DNA of 64,000 bases from Nitrobacter sp051912485 (GTDB lineage: Bacteria > Pseudomonadota > Alphaproteobacteria > Rhizobiales > Xanthobacteraceae): the NCBI RefSeq assembly GCF_051912485.1, contig NZ_CP196822.1:1302001-1366000 (forward strand), written 5' to 3'. The translations under genes and the position numbers were made by a program. Shown one piece after another: positions 55,206-63,871 of this stretch. Within the stretch, counting starts at the first letter, position 1. Each line of letters opens with the position of its first letter. Under the pieces are notes generated by a model, which had not been told where the DNA came from, searched no databases, and saw nothing but the letters and a program-made list of their open reading frames with translations.

Positions 55206-55308
55206 GGGTCACAAACGCGAAGGGTATGGCGTGACGGCTGCGAGAGCAACTTCCCCCGTGCCCCTCCGCGAGGCCAACCCCTCCGGGAAAGGTGGAAGGA
55301 GGGTGATC
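55206..55308 (+). repeat. Island repeat family, copy C
   Basis: GGGTCACAAACGCGAAGGGT, GGCGTGACGGCTGCGAGAGC, TTCCCCCGTGCCCCTCCGCG and a tail with GGAAGGAGGGTGATC like copy B. It lies in the presumed promoter of the leftward OB-fold gene. Confidence 0.75.
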
Positions 55309-55487
55309 AGCCCGCCACATCAGCATCAGAGCAAGTGGAATCTCGGAGCATGTCTTGGATGTCATCACAAACCATGCCCCGAAACATCAAGGCAGGAAAT
55401 ACATGAAGGCGACACTCAGGGCGCGATCTGAGGCGATGGCGAAGTTTCCGCGCTATTTCTGATACGGCCAAAATCGTCGCCAAACAC

Positions 55488-57140
55488 CTAGCGCCGCATA
55501 CCGCCAAGAATTGTGCCAAACACTGCCGCTGCATTTTGCGCAGCCTCTCTTTGCTGCTCTTGCTGTGCTGCTGTGTTGTCCATTCGAGACTTCTCTTCAG
55601 TAACAGCTCGCTGGGCACCCTGATGGTTAAGCTGCGCTGCCTTATTTAGCAGCGTCCATTTTGTCCGATAGGGGTCCTGTTGGCCATACAGACCGCGGTC
55701 GACGAGGTCTGCAAGGCTCACCATTGAGTCCGCATCCTCAAGAGACGCGCCCGTCGTGAACAAACGGATCGCGTTTCCAACGTCTTTGCGGTCATAGAGA
55801 TAAATGCCGCCAAGATTATCGAACGCAGCGGGATAACGTGCCGCGACAAGTTTCGTGAAAATATCGAATGCTTGCTTTCGATCCTTGAATTGAGCGGCTC
55901 TTCCGAGTTCGTATTGATAACGAAGCTCATCCGGGAACATCTGAACGGCACGAGTGCAAGCGTCATAAGCCGAGTCCGCCTGTCCCTTCAACATATCGAA
56001 CGAAACGCCTTCAGAGGTGCGCCTTCTGTCCGTAGGATTTGCAGCCAATCGATCGCAATCGTTGGCCGCCTGCAGCCGCTCCCTTTCGGCCTCAGCGGCG
56101 GCTTGACGCGCCTGCTGCTCCAGCTCCGCTTGCGCTTTCGCTTCTTGGTCTTTCCTAGCCTGTTCTGCCCTTTGCTCTTGCTCGGCCCTCTCTTGCTCTG
56201 CCTTTTTGTTGGCAGCTGCCGCAGCCACAGAACGCCTCCAATTAGCGATCGCCTCTCGCGTGATGGCTTGCAATGGCTCTCCCGTGCGAGGCTGAAAGCC
56301 GGGACCATCGTAAAATTCGTACTCATCCGCATCGCTTCGCCAGTACCAAACCTGCGGCTTTCCGCTTACCGCGTCGTAAAATGCGTAAGCGTTTGGATCG
56401 ATCTTTGTTGGTGCCCGCTTCACGACCTTGGCGGCTTGAGATTGCCATTCCGAAACAATCTGGCGCGTCACGGGTTTCAATTCCTCGCCCGTCTGAGGAT
56501 GGTAGCCCATCAAATCGAAAAGCTCGATTGTCCCGGATGCGTCCTTCCAGTACCAAACGACCGGTTCACCGCTAATCGCGCTGAAAAACGTCGGATTACT
56601 GGCTGTGAGGCGAGTTGGTCGGTCTCCCTTTTGGTAGAGAGCGATCTTCTCCTGCATCACGGGCGTGAGGGGTCGACACTCCAGCCCGGTCTCCGGATCG
56701 ATTCGAACGCGATTAAGAACTTTAACGTTATTCCTTGTCAGAACGTAACATCTGACCGCATCGCCACCCCGGGTAAAGTTTTTGCTCGCCGCTCCTATCA
56801 ACAACGAATGCCCGATGATCAGAACGAGAAGACCTCCATATCCCGTCCATCGTCGACGCTTTGAGAAGGAGAACGAGAGACCCGCTAAGACCACCACAGC
56901 TGGAAACGTCGCCCAGAGCAGAGCGCCCGTAAATCCACGATTGAGGTCGTAAGCGTCAGCAATTTCGTCTACGTAGCTCTTCGTTACGTAGAAATAGAAA
57001 ACTTGGTTAAACAGCCAAAACAACAGCGCCCCGACAATGACGCATGTGGCCGCTATTAGCAAAAAACGGACAGGTTCGTTAAAGCCGGACAGCCAATCCG
57101 CAACCTTGGTCCGAAAACTCGGTGCGCTAGTATCACTCAT
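55488..57140 (-). CDS. Membrane protein with FYDAxSGxPxVWYW repeats, coiled coil and Sel1-like region
   Basis: 550 residues. Three helices lie in the first 120 residues (about 25-50, 70-92, 100-118). Two ~48-residue repeats follow at 185-232 and 254-301, each with [FY]-[FY]-x-A-[IV]-S-G-x-P-x-VWYW, E-[LF]-[FY]-D, a GY/GF-x-P-x-TGE block and a terminal W; a third, half repeat is at about 143-167. A charged coiled coil spans ~305-360. The C-terminal part (cysteine-flanked DNDC-like start, AFDNLGGIYLYDRKDVGNAI) resembles TPR/Sel1 repeats. The repeat could bind a ligand or wall polymer. Not recognised as a whole. Confidence 0.75.
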   Translation of the reverse strand: MSDTSAPSFRTKVADWLSGFNEPVRFLLIAATCVIVGALLFWLFNQVFYFYVTKSYVDEIADAYDLNRGFTGALLWATFPAVVVLAGLSFSFSKRRRWTGYGGLLVLIIGHSLLIGAASKNFTRGGDAVRCYVLTRNNVKVLNRVRIDPETGLECRPLTPVMQEKIALYQKGDRPTRLTASNPTFFSAISGEPVVWYWKDASGTIELFDLMGYHPQTGEELKPVTRQIVSEWQSQAAKVVKRAPTKIDPNAYAFYDAVSGKPQVWYWRSDADEYEFYDGPGFQPRTGEPLQAITREAIANWRRSVAAAAANKKAEQERAEQEQRAEQARKDQEAKAQAELEQQARQAAAEAERERLQAANDCDRLAANPTDRRRTSEGVSFDMLKGQADSAYDACTRAVQMFPDELRYQYELGRAAQFKDRKQAFDIFTKLVAARYPAAFDNLGGIYLYDRKDVGNAIRLFTTGASLEDADSMVSLADLVDRGLYGQQDPYRTKWTLLNKAAQLNHQGAQRAVTEEKSRMDNTAAQQEQQREAAQNAAAVFGTILGGMRR

Positions 57141-57252
57141 AGAAAAACGTCCTACAGCCCGCTATTAATCAATAATAAGTTGATCTTGCGGGCAAGGACA
57201 ATCGGCAGTTCATTGTTCAGTAAATGGTGTCCGCAAAAAAAGGCCTCGCGTC

Positions 57253-57516
57253 TTAGTAACACGCGCGATTTGGACCACCTTTACATTTTGTAACCTGAAA
57301 GGTTCGACCAGTATACGGGCCGACGAAAGTGCCTGATCTTGCGCAAGCTTCACCAGCCGCTGAGCACTTTGCCTTCGCGTCGGGTTTGTTGGCGCTATTC
57401 TTCAAGCATCCGCTCACATACCGACCGCAGTCGAATGCAAGTATTGGATTGGTTGAGGCCAACATGATTGTGCCGCACGCCGCCGCCGTCGTAATCAACT
57501 TATAAAAGCTGCTCAT
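57253..57516 (-). CDS. Small cysteine-rich secreted protein
   Basis: 87 residues. A signal peptide of about 27 residues (AACGTIMLASTNPILA) precedes a ~60-residue mature domain with about seven cysteines (CGRYVSGCLKNS, KCSAAGEACARSG, KCKGGPNRACY), which are likely paired in disulfides. An open frame runs 23 codons upstream but the signal starts at MSSFYK. Function unknown. Island repeat copy D lies about 90 bp upstream. Confidence 0.65.
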   Translation of the reverse strand: MSSFYKLITTAAACGTIMLASTNPILAFDCGRYVSGCLKNSANKPDAKAKCSAAGEACARSGTFVGPYTGRTFQVTKCKGGPNRACY

Positions 57517-57607
57517 GGTAGGTGCTCCATGACAAAGGAAGCATTCAACCTTGGTTTGACGTTTTTGCCAAGGCGCGTTGCACATGGAAGCGGCACACCA
57601 ATTTGAG

Positions 57608-57734
57608 GGGTCACTTACGCGAAGGCTATGGCGTGGTGACTGCCAAAGGACTTTCCCCCGTGCCCCGTCCGCGAAGCCCGCCCTGAGCGAGACTCGGCCG
57701 GAGTGCCGTTGAGGGAAAACGCTGAGAGGGCGCT
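57608..57734 (+). repeat. Island repeat family, copy D (long form)
   Basis: GGGTCACTTACGCGAAGGCT, GGCGTGGTGACTGCC, TTTCCCCCGTGCCCCGTCCG, CCTGAGCGAGACTCGG and the tail GAGGGAAAACGCTGAGAGGG then CGCT, the last part shared with copy A. Its end touches the recombinase remnant. Confidence 0.75.
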
Positions 57735-57882
57735 ATGCAGCCGCCGCACGCCGATGCCGCTTCTCCTCCTCACGCGCCTGCCATGAAGCGAGAACTTGCT
57801 CGGCTGCCGCAGAGTCTTCCTTGATGCGAAGCACGGTCTGCCTGCTCAGGTCCGTCTCACGCGCGATGGTGGAGACGCTAAT
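57733..57882 (-). pseudogene. C-terminal remnant of a second recombinase, cut by the IS21 element
   Basis: Reverse strand reads ISVSTIARETDLSRQTVLRI then KEDSAAAEQVLASW and stop after a basic tail, the helix-turn-helix end of a resolvase/invertase. The frame is interrupted exactly where the insertion element begins (57883). No continuation is seen on the far side of the element. Confidence 0.75.
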
Positions 57883-57884
57883 TG

Positions 57885-58748
57885 TCAATCGGCGCCGAAG
57901 TTTGACCCCGTATCGGCGTCCAAATTTGCCCCCTTTGATCGACGAGATTTAGCGGTAGCGCTCGGTCCGTCGGAGCTGGCCGGGATTGCGGAGACGGACC
58001 GAGCGCGGGTTGTTTGATCATCGTCGCGGCTTTTGAAGCGCCAGCTGTCGTTGCCGGTTTCGACGATGTCGCAGTGGTGGGTCAGACGATCGAGCAGCGC
58101 GGTGGTCATCTTGGCGTCGCCGAACACGCTGGGCCATTCGCCGAAGGCGAGATTGGTGGTGACGACGATGGAAGTGCGCTCGTAGAGCCGGCTGACGAGA
58201 TGGAACAGAAGTTGTCCGCCGGATTGGGCAAATGGCAGGTAGCCGAGTTCGTCGAGGACGATGAAGTCCATTCGGGTCAGATGCTCGGCGATACGACCCT
58301 GCCGTCCGTTGCGGGTCTCGATCTCGAGACGATTGACGAGGTCGACGACGTTGTAGAAGCGCCCGCGGGCACCGGATCGAATGCAGCTTCGGGCGATGGC
58401 GATAGCCAGATGGGTCTTGCCGGTGCCTGTACCGCCGACCAGAACGGCATTGCGTTGCTGGGCGATGAAGCCACCGCCGGCGAGATCATTGACCAGCGTC
58501 TGGTTGATAGGGGTGCCCTCGAACTGGAAGCCATCGAGATCCTTGGCGAGCGGCAGCTTGGCGATAGTGAGCTGGTATTTGATCGAACGCGCCTGCTTCT
58601 CGTTGATCTCGGCATTGAGCAGGTCGCCGACAATGCGTTGCGGTTCGTGCTGGCGCTTGACGGCGGTCGCCATGATCTCGTCGAAGGCGGCCTTCATGCC
58701 ATAGAGCTTGAGTTCGCTCATGAGGTCGAAGAGTTGAGTGCGTTCCAT
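57885..58748 (-). CDS. istB: IS21 helper ATPase IstB
   Basis: 287 residues, AAA+ DnaC-like ATPase that assists IstA. Walker A GGTGTGKTHLA near residues 104-114, Walker B FIVLDELGYLP near 162-172, and N-terminal LMSELKLYGMKAAFDE are typical. The ATG overlaps the istA stop by one base (TGATG). The coding region runs to within 2 bp of the element's end. Confidence 0.92.
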   Translation of the reverse strand: MERTQLFDLMSELKLYGMKAAFDEIMATAVKRQHEPQRIVGDLLNAEINEKQARSIKYQLTIAKLPLAKDLDGFQFEGTPINQTLVNDLAGGGFIAQQRNAVLVGGTGTGKTHLAIAIARSCIRSGARGRFYNVVDLVNRLEIETRNGRQGRIAEHLTRMDFIVLDELGYLPFAQSGGQLLFHLVSRLYERTSIVVTTNLAFGEWPSVFGDAKMTTALLDRLTHHCDIVETGNDSWRFKSRDDDQTTRARSVSAIPASSDGPSATAKSRRSKGANLDADTGSNFGAD

Positions 58749-60248
58749 CAGACCGGTCTCCTGAGGTTGTCGTAACGGGCACAGTCAGCGATCGGCGCAT
58801 GGCGCAAGGTCAGCGCCGCCGGGGTGAGGATGTTGGCTGGTGGCGCCGGCTCACGCTGGCGGGCGAGGATGTTGAGAACGACATCGGCGGAATGGACACT
58901 GTGGGCGATCGCCTCGGCACAGGCGGCCTCGACTGCCGGCAGTCCGTCGGTCAGCACCGCGTTGAGGATGTCGACCATCTGCCGATTGCCATCGTCGGCA
59001 CCGGCGAGCTTGCGCCGCACACGCTCGATCGCGGCCGGCAGCACCCAGTCCTTGAACGGGGCGCCGTTGCGCAACGCGCCGGGTTTGCGAGCCAGCACCG
59101 GCACATAATGCCAGGGATCGTAGGTCGTCTCGCCGCGGCCGAAGGAACGCGGATGCTCGGCGACGATGCGTCCGTCCTGGCGGATCACGATGCGGTCGGC
59201 ATAAGCTTGCACTTCGACGGGCCGCCCGACGGCGTTGGCCGTAACCGAGTATTTGTTGTTGTCGAAGCGCACCAGGCAGGTCTTCGAGACGGATGCCGGC
59301 ACGGCATGGAATCCATCGAACCGGCCGGCATAGGGAACGAGCTTCGGCCGCTCGGCTTCGAACACTTCCCAGATCGTCTGTTCGGTCAGTTCCGGATGAC
59401 GGTGCACCTTGGCGTAGGCGATGCACTTATCCAGCAGCCAGGCGTTCAACTCGTCGAGGGTTTTGAACCGCAGCCGCGGCGTGAAGAAGCGCTCCCGGAC
59501 CAGCCCAACCTGGTTCTCAACCTGGCCCTTCTCCCAGCCCGAGGCCGGCGTGCAGGCGACCGGATCGACCAGGTAATGGCTGCACATCTGCATGAAGCGG
59601 CGATTGTAGAGACGCCCTTTGCCGACGAAGATCGTCTCCACCGCGGTCTTCATATTGTCGTAGATGCCGCGGCCGCAGGTGCCCTTGAACAGAGCGAAGG
59701 CCCGGTCGTGGGCGTCGAACCACCATCTCCTGCGTCTCGCGTGGATAGGCGCGAGCGAACAGCATCCGGCTGTGACAGAGCCGGACATGAGCGACCTTCA
59801 CGATCACCGTCACGCCATGCAGCAGGACAACCTCATGGCTCCAGTCGAACTGGTAGGCTTCTCCCGGTGCAAAGCTCAGCGGGACATAGGCCGCCGCCGT
59901 CGATTGTCCGCGCTCCTGGCTCCACCGTCTGGCGTAACGTCGCACAGCATCGTAGCCGCCGTCATAGCCGCGCCCGCGAAGCTCTTCGAAGACCCGGATC
60001 AGCGTCAGCTGTTCGCGAGCGGACTTCGCCGCGTTCGACGCCAGCAATCCGTCGAGATCAGCGGCCCATCGCCCCAGCTTCGGCCGCGGCTGCACCGCAC
60101 GTTCGTACTCGAATGAGGTCTCCCCAGACCGCAACACCTTGCGGACCGTGTTCCGCGACACCTTCAGGTCGCGTGCGATCTCCTTGATCGTCTTGCCCTT
60201 GATGAAGTGCTCGCGGCGTATCCGCGCAATCGTCTCCACGATCAGCAT
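58748..60248 (-). pseudogene. istA: IS21 transposase IstA, frameshifted
   Basis: DDE transposase. The N-terminal part has the helix-turn-helix KTIKEIARDLKVSRNTVRKV near residues 18-37 and the first catalytic block (EAYQFDWSHEVVLLHG). The frame is broken after RETQEMV: one extra G near 59720 (GAGATGGTGGTTCGAC instead of GAGATGGTGTTCGAC) shifts it, and the rest (FDAHDRAFALFKGTCGRGIY, then DNMKTAV and VEAACAEAIAHSVHS) continues in another frame to 58748. Start at 60248 (MLIVETIARI) or 60272. A base error in assembly is possible. Confidence 0.88.
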
Positions 60249-60371
60249 CCCCAACCACCTGCTTCGTTCCAAAGCAGGCAGCGCAACAGACCAACCTATC
60301 GGGGGTCAATTTTGGACGCCGATCCCCCGGCTCAGGGGGTCAATATTGCAGGCCGAATAACACCTCTGGGA

Positions 60372-60509
60372 ATGCATGCGCTCACGCGCAGAATTAACAG
60401 CGTCCAATTAGAAAGAATCGCCCCTGGTGATCCAGTTGAGAATCCGTGGGAAGATCGGTCATCGGACATAAACGACGCAATCGATCGAGCAATAAAGCGC
60501 AACCGTTAA
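60372..60509 (+). CDS. Possible 45-residue peptide beside the insertion element
   Basis: Encodes MHALTRRINSVQLERIAPGD and then a polar acidic/basic tail ending AIKRNR. It is hydrophilic, with no motif. The frame continues back into the insertion element, so this may be the surviving end of a gene cut by the insertion, or chance. Confidence 0.3.
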   Translation: MHALTRRINSVQLERIAPGDPVENPWEDRSSDINDAIDRAIKRNR

Positions 60510-60539
60510 AGCGCCACGCAAGCCGGTTAGCAAAGACCA

Positions 60540-61256
60540 ATGTCCAACCAGTCGATAAATTCGCGCCTCGCGGTCATCGCGGGGCATGGCAAGGTGTGGT
60601 GCCTTGTGCCCGGCTGTGAGCGGCGCACGATGCTGATGAGCGGAACGGGATTGTCGGGCCGCTACTGCAAGCATCACATCCAGTTCAAAGCACGGCACGG
60701 CGGCGTGCGGTGGCGCAGCTACTCGGCCACAGACCTCAAGCCATACCTTCGCGCGGCAACGTCATACATCAACCCGAGGCTGCTCACTGACCCGAGCATT
60801 AAGAATGCAGTAGACCGCTTGGCTTTCATGATCGAGGGAGCACCCTACGAGCAGGCTACACGACTACGAGGATTGCCAGCCACCACCCGCGCGGACATTG
60901 CCTTCGGTCGATTCCGTAAGCGGGGCGTGAAGCCCGAGACGCTACTAGCCATCACCCTTGCTGTATCTGCCCTCATCACGGATGACCCGAAGGCCGATAA
61001 GACCCGTGAGTTTCGCCATGTGCAGATTGCCAAAGCGGCACATAGGCGAGCATCGGGCTTCCACAAGGTGTGGTCCGAGAGGTCATCCCTTCACGTCTTC
61101 GCTAGGTCCACCGGGCGTGTGCTGCGCATCCTGGGCAAGATGCTTGAGGAACGCTGTGAAGCTGCCATCCAAGATCATCTTGAAGGCATCTTGAAGTTGA
61201 AGGTGAAGCGCTATGGTCCGCATCCGCACGTAATCGCCAGCGACACGCTGAGCTGA
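60540..61256 (+). CDS. Unknown protein with N-terminal zinc-finger-like cysteines
   Basis: 238 residues. A Cys4-type N-terminus is suggested by CLVPGC near residues 21-26 and RYCKHH near 41-46. The rest is helical and basic, with no membrane segment: TDLKPYLRAATSYINPRLL, TRADIAFGRFRKRGVKPE, and LRILGKMLEERCEAAIQDHL near 196-215. A degenerate copy of the last part recurs at 62371. It could bind nucleic acid. No family recognised; relatives are likely in mobile regions. Confidence 0.65.
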   Translation: MSNQSINSRLAVIAGHGKVWCLVPGCERRTMLMSGTGLSGRYCKHHIQFKARHGGVRWRSYSATDLKPYLRAATSYINPRLLTDPSIKNAVDRLAFMIEGAPYEQATRLRGLPATTRADIAFGRFRKRGVKPETLLAITLAVSALITDDPKADKTREFRHVQIAKAAHRRASGFHKVWSERSSLHVFARSTGRVLRILGKMLEERCEAAIQDHLEGILKLKVKRYGPHPHVIASDTLS

Positions 61257-61279
61257 GCCGCCAAACTCAAATTGACGAG

Positions 61280-61588
61280 CTAGGTTCGAGACTTAAATTT
61301 CCGACCTGATCTTGCCGCAATCTCCGTTCTTTCGCTTAGGATTTCAAAGGTCGTAACAATTGCAAAGCCGATCAAAAGACCGACCGGATAAAGCCAATAT
61401 TCGTGTGTCGGGACACTCCCACCGGCCAAGAAGCTGAACATCGCGAGCACTGAGCTGCCCACGAGGGAAGAAATCGATGCGGCCAGCACTTTGGGCGTTA
61501 CTTCTTTTGCTTCATTAAAGAACCATGCAACTAGAGCGCCTATCAGAACCCCCAAACTCGTTGAACCCGCCGCAACAAACCAGTCCAT
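61280..61588 (-). CDS. Small three-helix membrane protein
   Basis: 102 residues: helices at about 4-22 (VAAGSTSLGVLIGALVAWFF), 33-55 and 65-82, then a basic tail (SERTEIAARSGRKFKSRT). MDWFVAAGS at 61588 is chosen; a longer frame reaches into the start of the divergent secreted protein gene and is unlikely. Function unknown. Confidence 0.6.
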   Translation of the reverse strand: MDWFVAAGSTSLGVLIGALVAWFFNEAKEVTPKVLAASISSLVGSSVLAMFSFLAGGSVPTHEYWLYPVGLLIGFAIVTTFEILSERTEIAARSGRKFKSRT

Positions 61589-61667
61589 TTTACTTCTCTC
61601 GACCAAGACGTAGAATATAAGTTTGCCAGCGCATGATACCTCAGCATTATCGGAGTGAGTGACAAAA

Positions 61668-62288
61668 ATGAAGCTTAGCTTAGCATCGAGTTTCGTTGTT
61701 TTTTGCAATCTGATATTTGCGACACAGTCCTTCGCCCAAGACGGAGCGGGCACAAAATTCCGTGGCTTTTACATCAACATGCCGCGTAGCGAGATTGAAA
61801 AGGCATCGCTCCAGGACTTCGAAATCAAGCTTGAGGAAAAGAAGGCAATTGTAGCTCCCAAAGGCGTCAACATTCCAGATAGCGATCTTGGCACAAAGGA
61901 TAATTTCCTTGGTGGGGTCATCGCCAGTGGAATGGTGCCAGCTTCATGCGCTACTATTTTTTTCGACGGCGACAAAAAAGTTGAGAGGATGCTCTTTGAT
62001 AAGTGTTTCTTCTCAGCTAAAGACCTTGATTTTGAGGCGTTCGCTCAAGCCATCGTGAACAGTTACAAGATATCAAGCCTAAACTGCAAAGAGACGTCCC
62101 AGCCTCCTGTCAGGGCGTGCATTGGCCCCTCCCCAGACTGCCGACAGATACCCCAGCCACCAAGCAAAGTTTGCTCCGGCCCGATGCCCACGGGGGAATG
62201 GCTGACTTTGGATAGCAACGCTTCGATTATCGAAGCCACGATGACCGTGGAACGCAGAGCAGCATCCCAGCGGCCTAAGTTTGATTGA
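61668..62288 (+). CDS. Secreted protein, unknown function
   Basis: 206 residues. A signal peptide of about 23 residues ends in SFAQ. The mature part begins GAGTKFRGFYINMPRSEIEK, the kind of opening seen in proteins with small periplasmic alpha/beta domains; the central block is VPASCATIFFDGDKKVERM. A Cys/Pro-rich segment (about 145-180, with repeated CIGPSPDCRQIPQPP-like units) follows. Divergent from the membrane protein gene by about 80 bp. Low GC relative to the left of the window. Confidence 0.6.
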   Translation: MKLSLASSFVVFCNLIFATQSFAQDGAGTKFRGFYINMPRSEIEKASLQDFEIKLEEKKAIVAPKGVNIPDSDLGTKDNFLGGVIASGMVPASCATIFFDGDKKVERMLFDKCFFSAKDLDFEAFAQAIVNSYKISSLNCKETSQPPVRACIGPSPDCRQIPQPPSKVCSGPMPTGEWLTLDSNASIIEATMTVERRAASQRPKFD

Positions 62289-62370
62289 CGGTCACGTTGC
62301 GACAGGCCTGCCATCAACGGCATAGCCACAAAGACTTAGCTCCACGCGTACACTCGGAGCACTGGTCGGG

Positions 62371-62480
62371 TCTTGATACTTGGAAAGATCATTGAGGAGC
62401 GATGCGAGCCAAGATCAAGCGCGATGGTCAGTTCCAAGGCTTTGCCGATGACGGCCACTATCTTCGAAAAACAGGGTGAT
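62371..62480 (+). pseudogene. Degenerate fragment resembling the 60540-61256 gene C-terminus
   Basis: TACTTGGAAAGATCATTGAG GAGCGATGCGAG encodes LGKIIEERCE, matching LGKMLEERCE of the intact gene. After this the frame shifts (AKIKRDGQFQGFADDGHYL in the other frame, cf. LKVKRYG). It lies about 90 bp before the polymerase-like gene. The 62289-62572 stretch has nothing else clear. Confidence 0.5.
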
Positions 62481-62572
62481 AGTTGCGCGAGCTATCAGGT
62501 GGCCCGTTCCCCGTCCGTCAATGTTGAGCGATTATCCCGGTCACTTCGCGCACGGACTTCCGAGCTGAGACA

Positions 62573-63871
62573 ATGACGCGTCAACCTAGATCATCCTCTC
62601 TCGCAATCTGGTTTGACCCCGAGTACCGATCGAACAGCGCTGATCTCACTGCGACCATCAAGGCGTTTGGCTCCTATCTAGAAGGGCAAGAGGCCGCCCT
62701 CAAAATGCGGTCGAGGGCTCGAACTATCTCAGCGAAGCGAAGTTTCAGACTGGCCATCGAAGCCATCAGCTGCAATCTGATCCTCGCGGAGATGGCACAG
62801 AGTTCTCCACATGTCGTAATGCCACTTGCTCACGACAGGATGTGGGGTGGCGGACGCTATGGCAATTCGGTCTACGGCCAACATTTCCTAGACATCGTCG
62901 ACCTCCTGACACGGCTGAAGCTTATTCGGCAGGTTACGCGCGGATACCGCATCTCGCAGAAGCACAAAGCTCTTTCGCTCTATCAACCAACGAAGGCTCT
63001 ATTCAAACATCTGCCGCTTGACGGCCTGGACTGGCGCTCGTTCCGGCGTGAGCAGAGCAAGGAGCTGATCCTGCTCAAATCCGACAAGGACAAGGACGGA
63101 AAATCAAGTCCCATCGACTATCGCGACAGCAAGAACACACATATTTGGCGCGGCCAAGTGAAACGGATCAACAAGTGGCTTGCTGCTGCCGACATTCAGC
63201 TTCAGGGCCGTACGCGAATTCCAGACGTTGCAGATGACGGGGAAATCATAGCGCCCTTCCGGATGTCACTTCGGCGTATCTTCAACAATGGGAGTTGGAG
63301 AGAGGGCGGCCGACTGTTCGGCGGATTCTGGATGTCTATGAAGAAGGAGGACCGGCAGCATATCCGGATCGACGGCGAGTCCATCGCGGAGGTGGACTAC
63401 GATCAGCTCTATCCAACGCTGGCCTATGTGAGAGCCCGCGCGAAAATGCCCGACGGCGATTTCTATGACATATCTGGAGACGGATCATCGCGCGCCGGAT
63501 GGAAAAAGCTCGTCAACGCCATGTTGTTTGCGGAGAAGCGGCTCGGTAGTTGGCCTGATGAAACCAAAATGCAGTTCCCCGCTGGCCTCAAGCTTCGCGA
63601 TGCGCTCCGCATGATCGAGCAAAAGCACGCCCCCCTGATCCCGCTGTTCGGAACTGGTATCGGCTATGAGCTGATGAACATCGAAAGCGAGATGCTGATC
63701 GCGGTCATTAGCGGCCTCTTCAAAAATGGCATCGTCGCGCTGCCCCTGCATGATGCGGTGCTTGTCGGCCGATCCAACGCCACAGCCGCGCGGGACGCCA
63801 TGCAGTACGAATTTACCTACCGGACCCTGTCCCGCCGCGCGACCGTTTCAATTAAAATTATCCGCAATTGA
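62573..63871 (+). CDS. Polymerase-like protein with family A palm-type motifs
   Basis: 432 residues. The second half carries a pattern like the palm of family A polymerases: AEVDYDQLYPTLAY (motif A, Asp275), RAGWKKLVNAMLF (motif B-like R307, K312, N315) and ALPLHDAVLVG (motif C-like, His393-Asp394). Upstream are IFNNGSW and GGRLFGGFW (237-253), a block recalled from mobile-element proteins with ELDFSGLHPRMLY-like motif A. The N-terminal half is helical and unrecognised. No exonuclease domain. ATG 62573 overlaps a short frame upstream by ATGA. Polymerase activity is inferred, not shown; it may be an element-borne replication protein. Confidence 0.65.
   Translation: MTRQPRSSSLAIWFDPEYRSNSADLTATIKAFGSYLEGQEAALKMRSRARTISAKRSFRLAIEAISCNLILAEMAQSSPHVVMPLAHDRMWGGGRYGNSVYGQHFLDIVDLLTRLKLIRQVTRGYRISQKHKALSLYQPTKALFKHLPLDGLDWRSFRREQSKELILLKSDKDKDGKSSPIDYRDSKNTHIWRGQVKRINKWLAAADIQLQGRTRIPDVADDGEIIAPFRMSLRRIFNNGSWREGGRLFGGFWMSMKKEDRQHIRIDGESIAEVDYDQLYPTLAYVRARAKMPDGDFYDISGDGSSRAGWKKLVNAMLFAEKRLGSWPDETKMQFPAGLKLRDALRMIEQKHAPLIPLFGTGIGYELMNIESEMLIAVISGLFKNGIVALPLHDAVLVGRSNATAARDAMQYEFTYRTLSRRATVSIKIIRN

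Larger units (their letters stand above)
57883..60362 (-). mobile_element. IS21-family insertion sequence, about 2.48 kb
   Basis: Carries istA and istB, the IS21 gene pair. The ends are related: the left reads TGTCAATCGGCGCCG and, inside, GTATCGGCGTCCAAATTTG; the right, reversed, reads TGTTATTCGGCCTGC and GGATCGGCGTCCAAAATTG, with GACCCC blocks in both. Both ends start TGT, as usual for the family. The flanks (GCTAAT and CCTCTG) show no target duplication, so a later deletion or rearrangement is likely. IstA is frameshifted, so transposition is probably lost. Confidence 0.88.

Noticed and set aside
55309..55487. Short frames between copy C of the island repeat and the repeat-protein gene
   Set aside because: No start with ribosome site and no recognisable similarity; probably decayed sequence.
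53564..57734. Integron cassette array
   Set aside because: The repeats lack GTTRRRY/RYYYAAC core sites, no integrase gene is seen and gene orientation is mixed.
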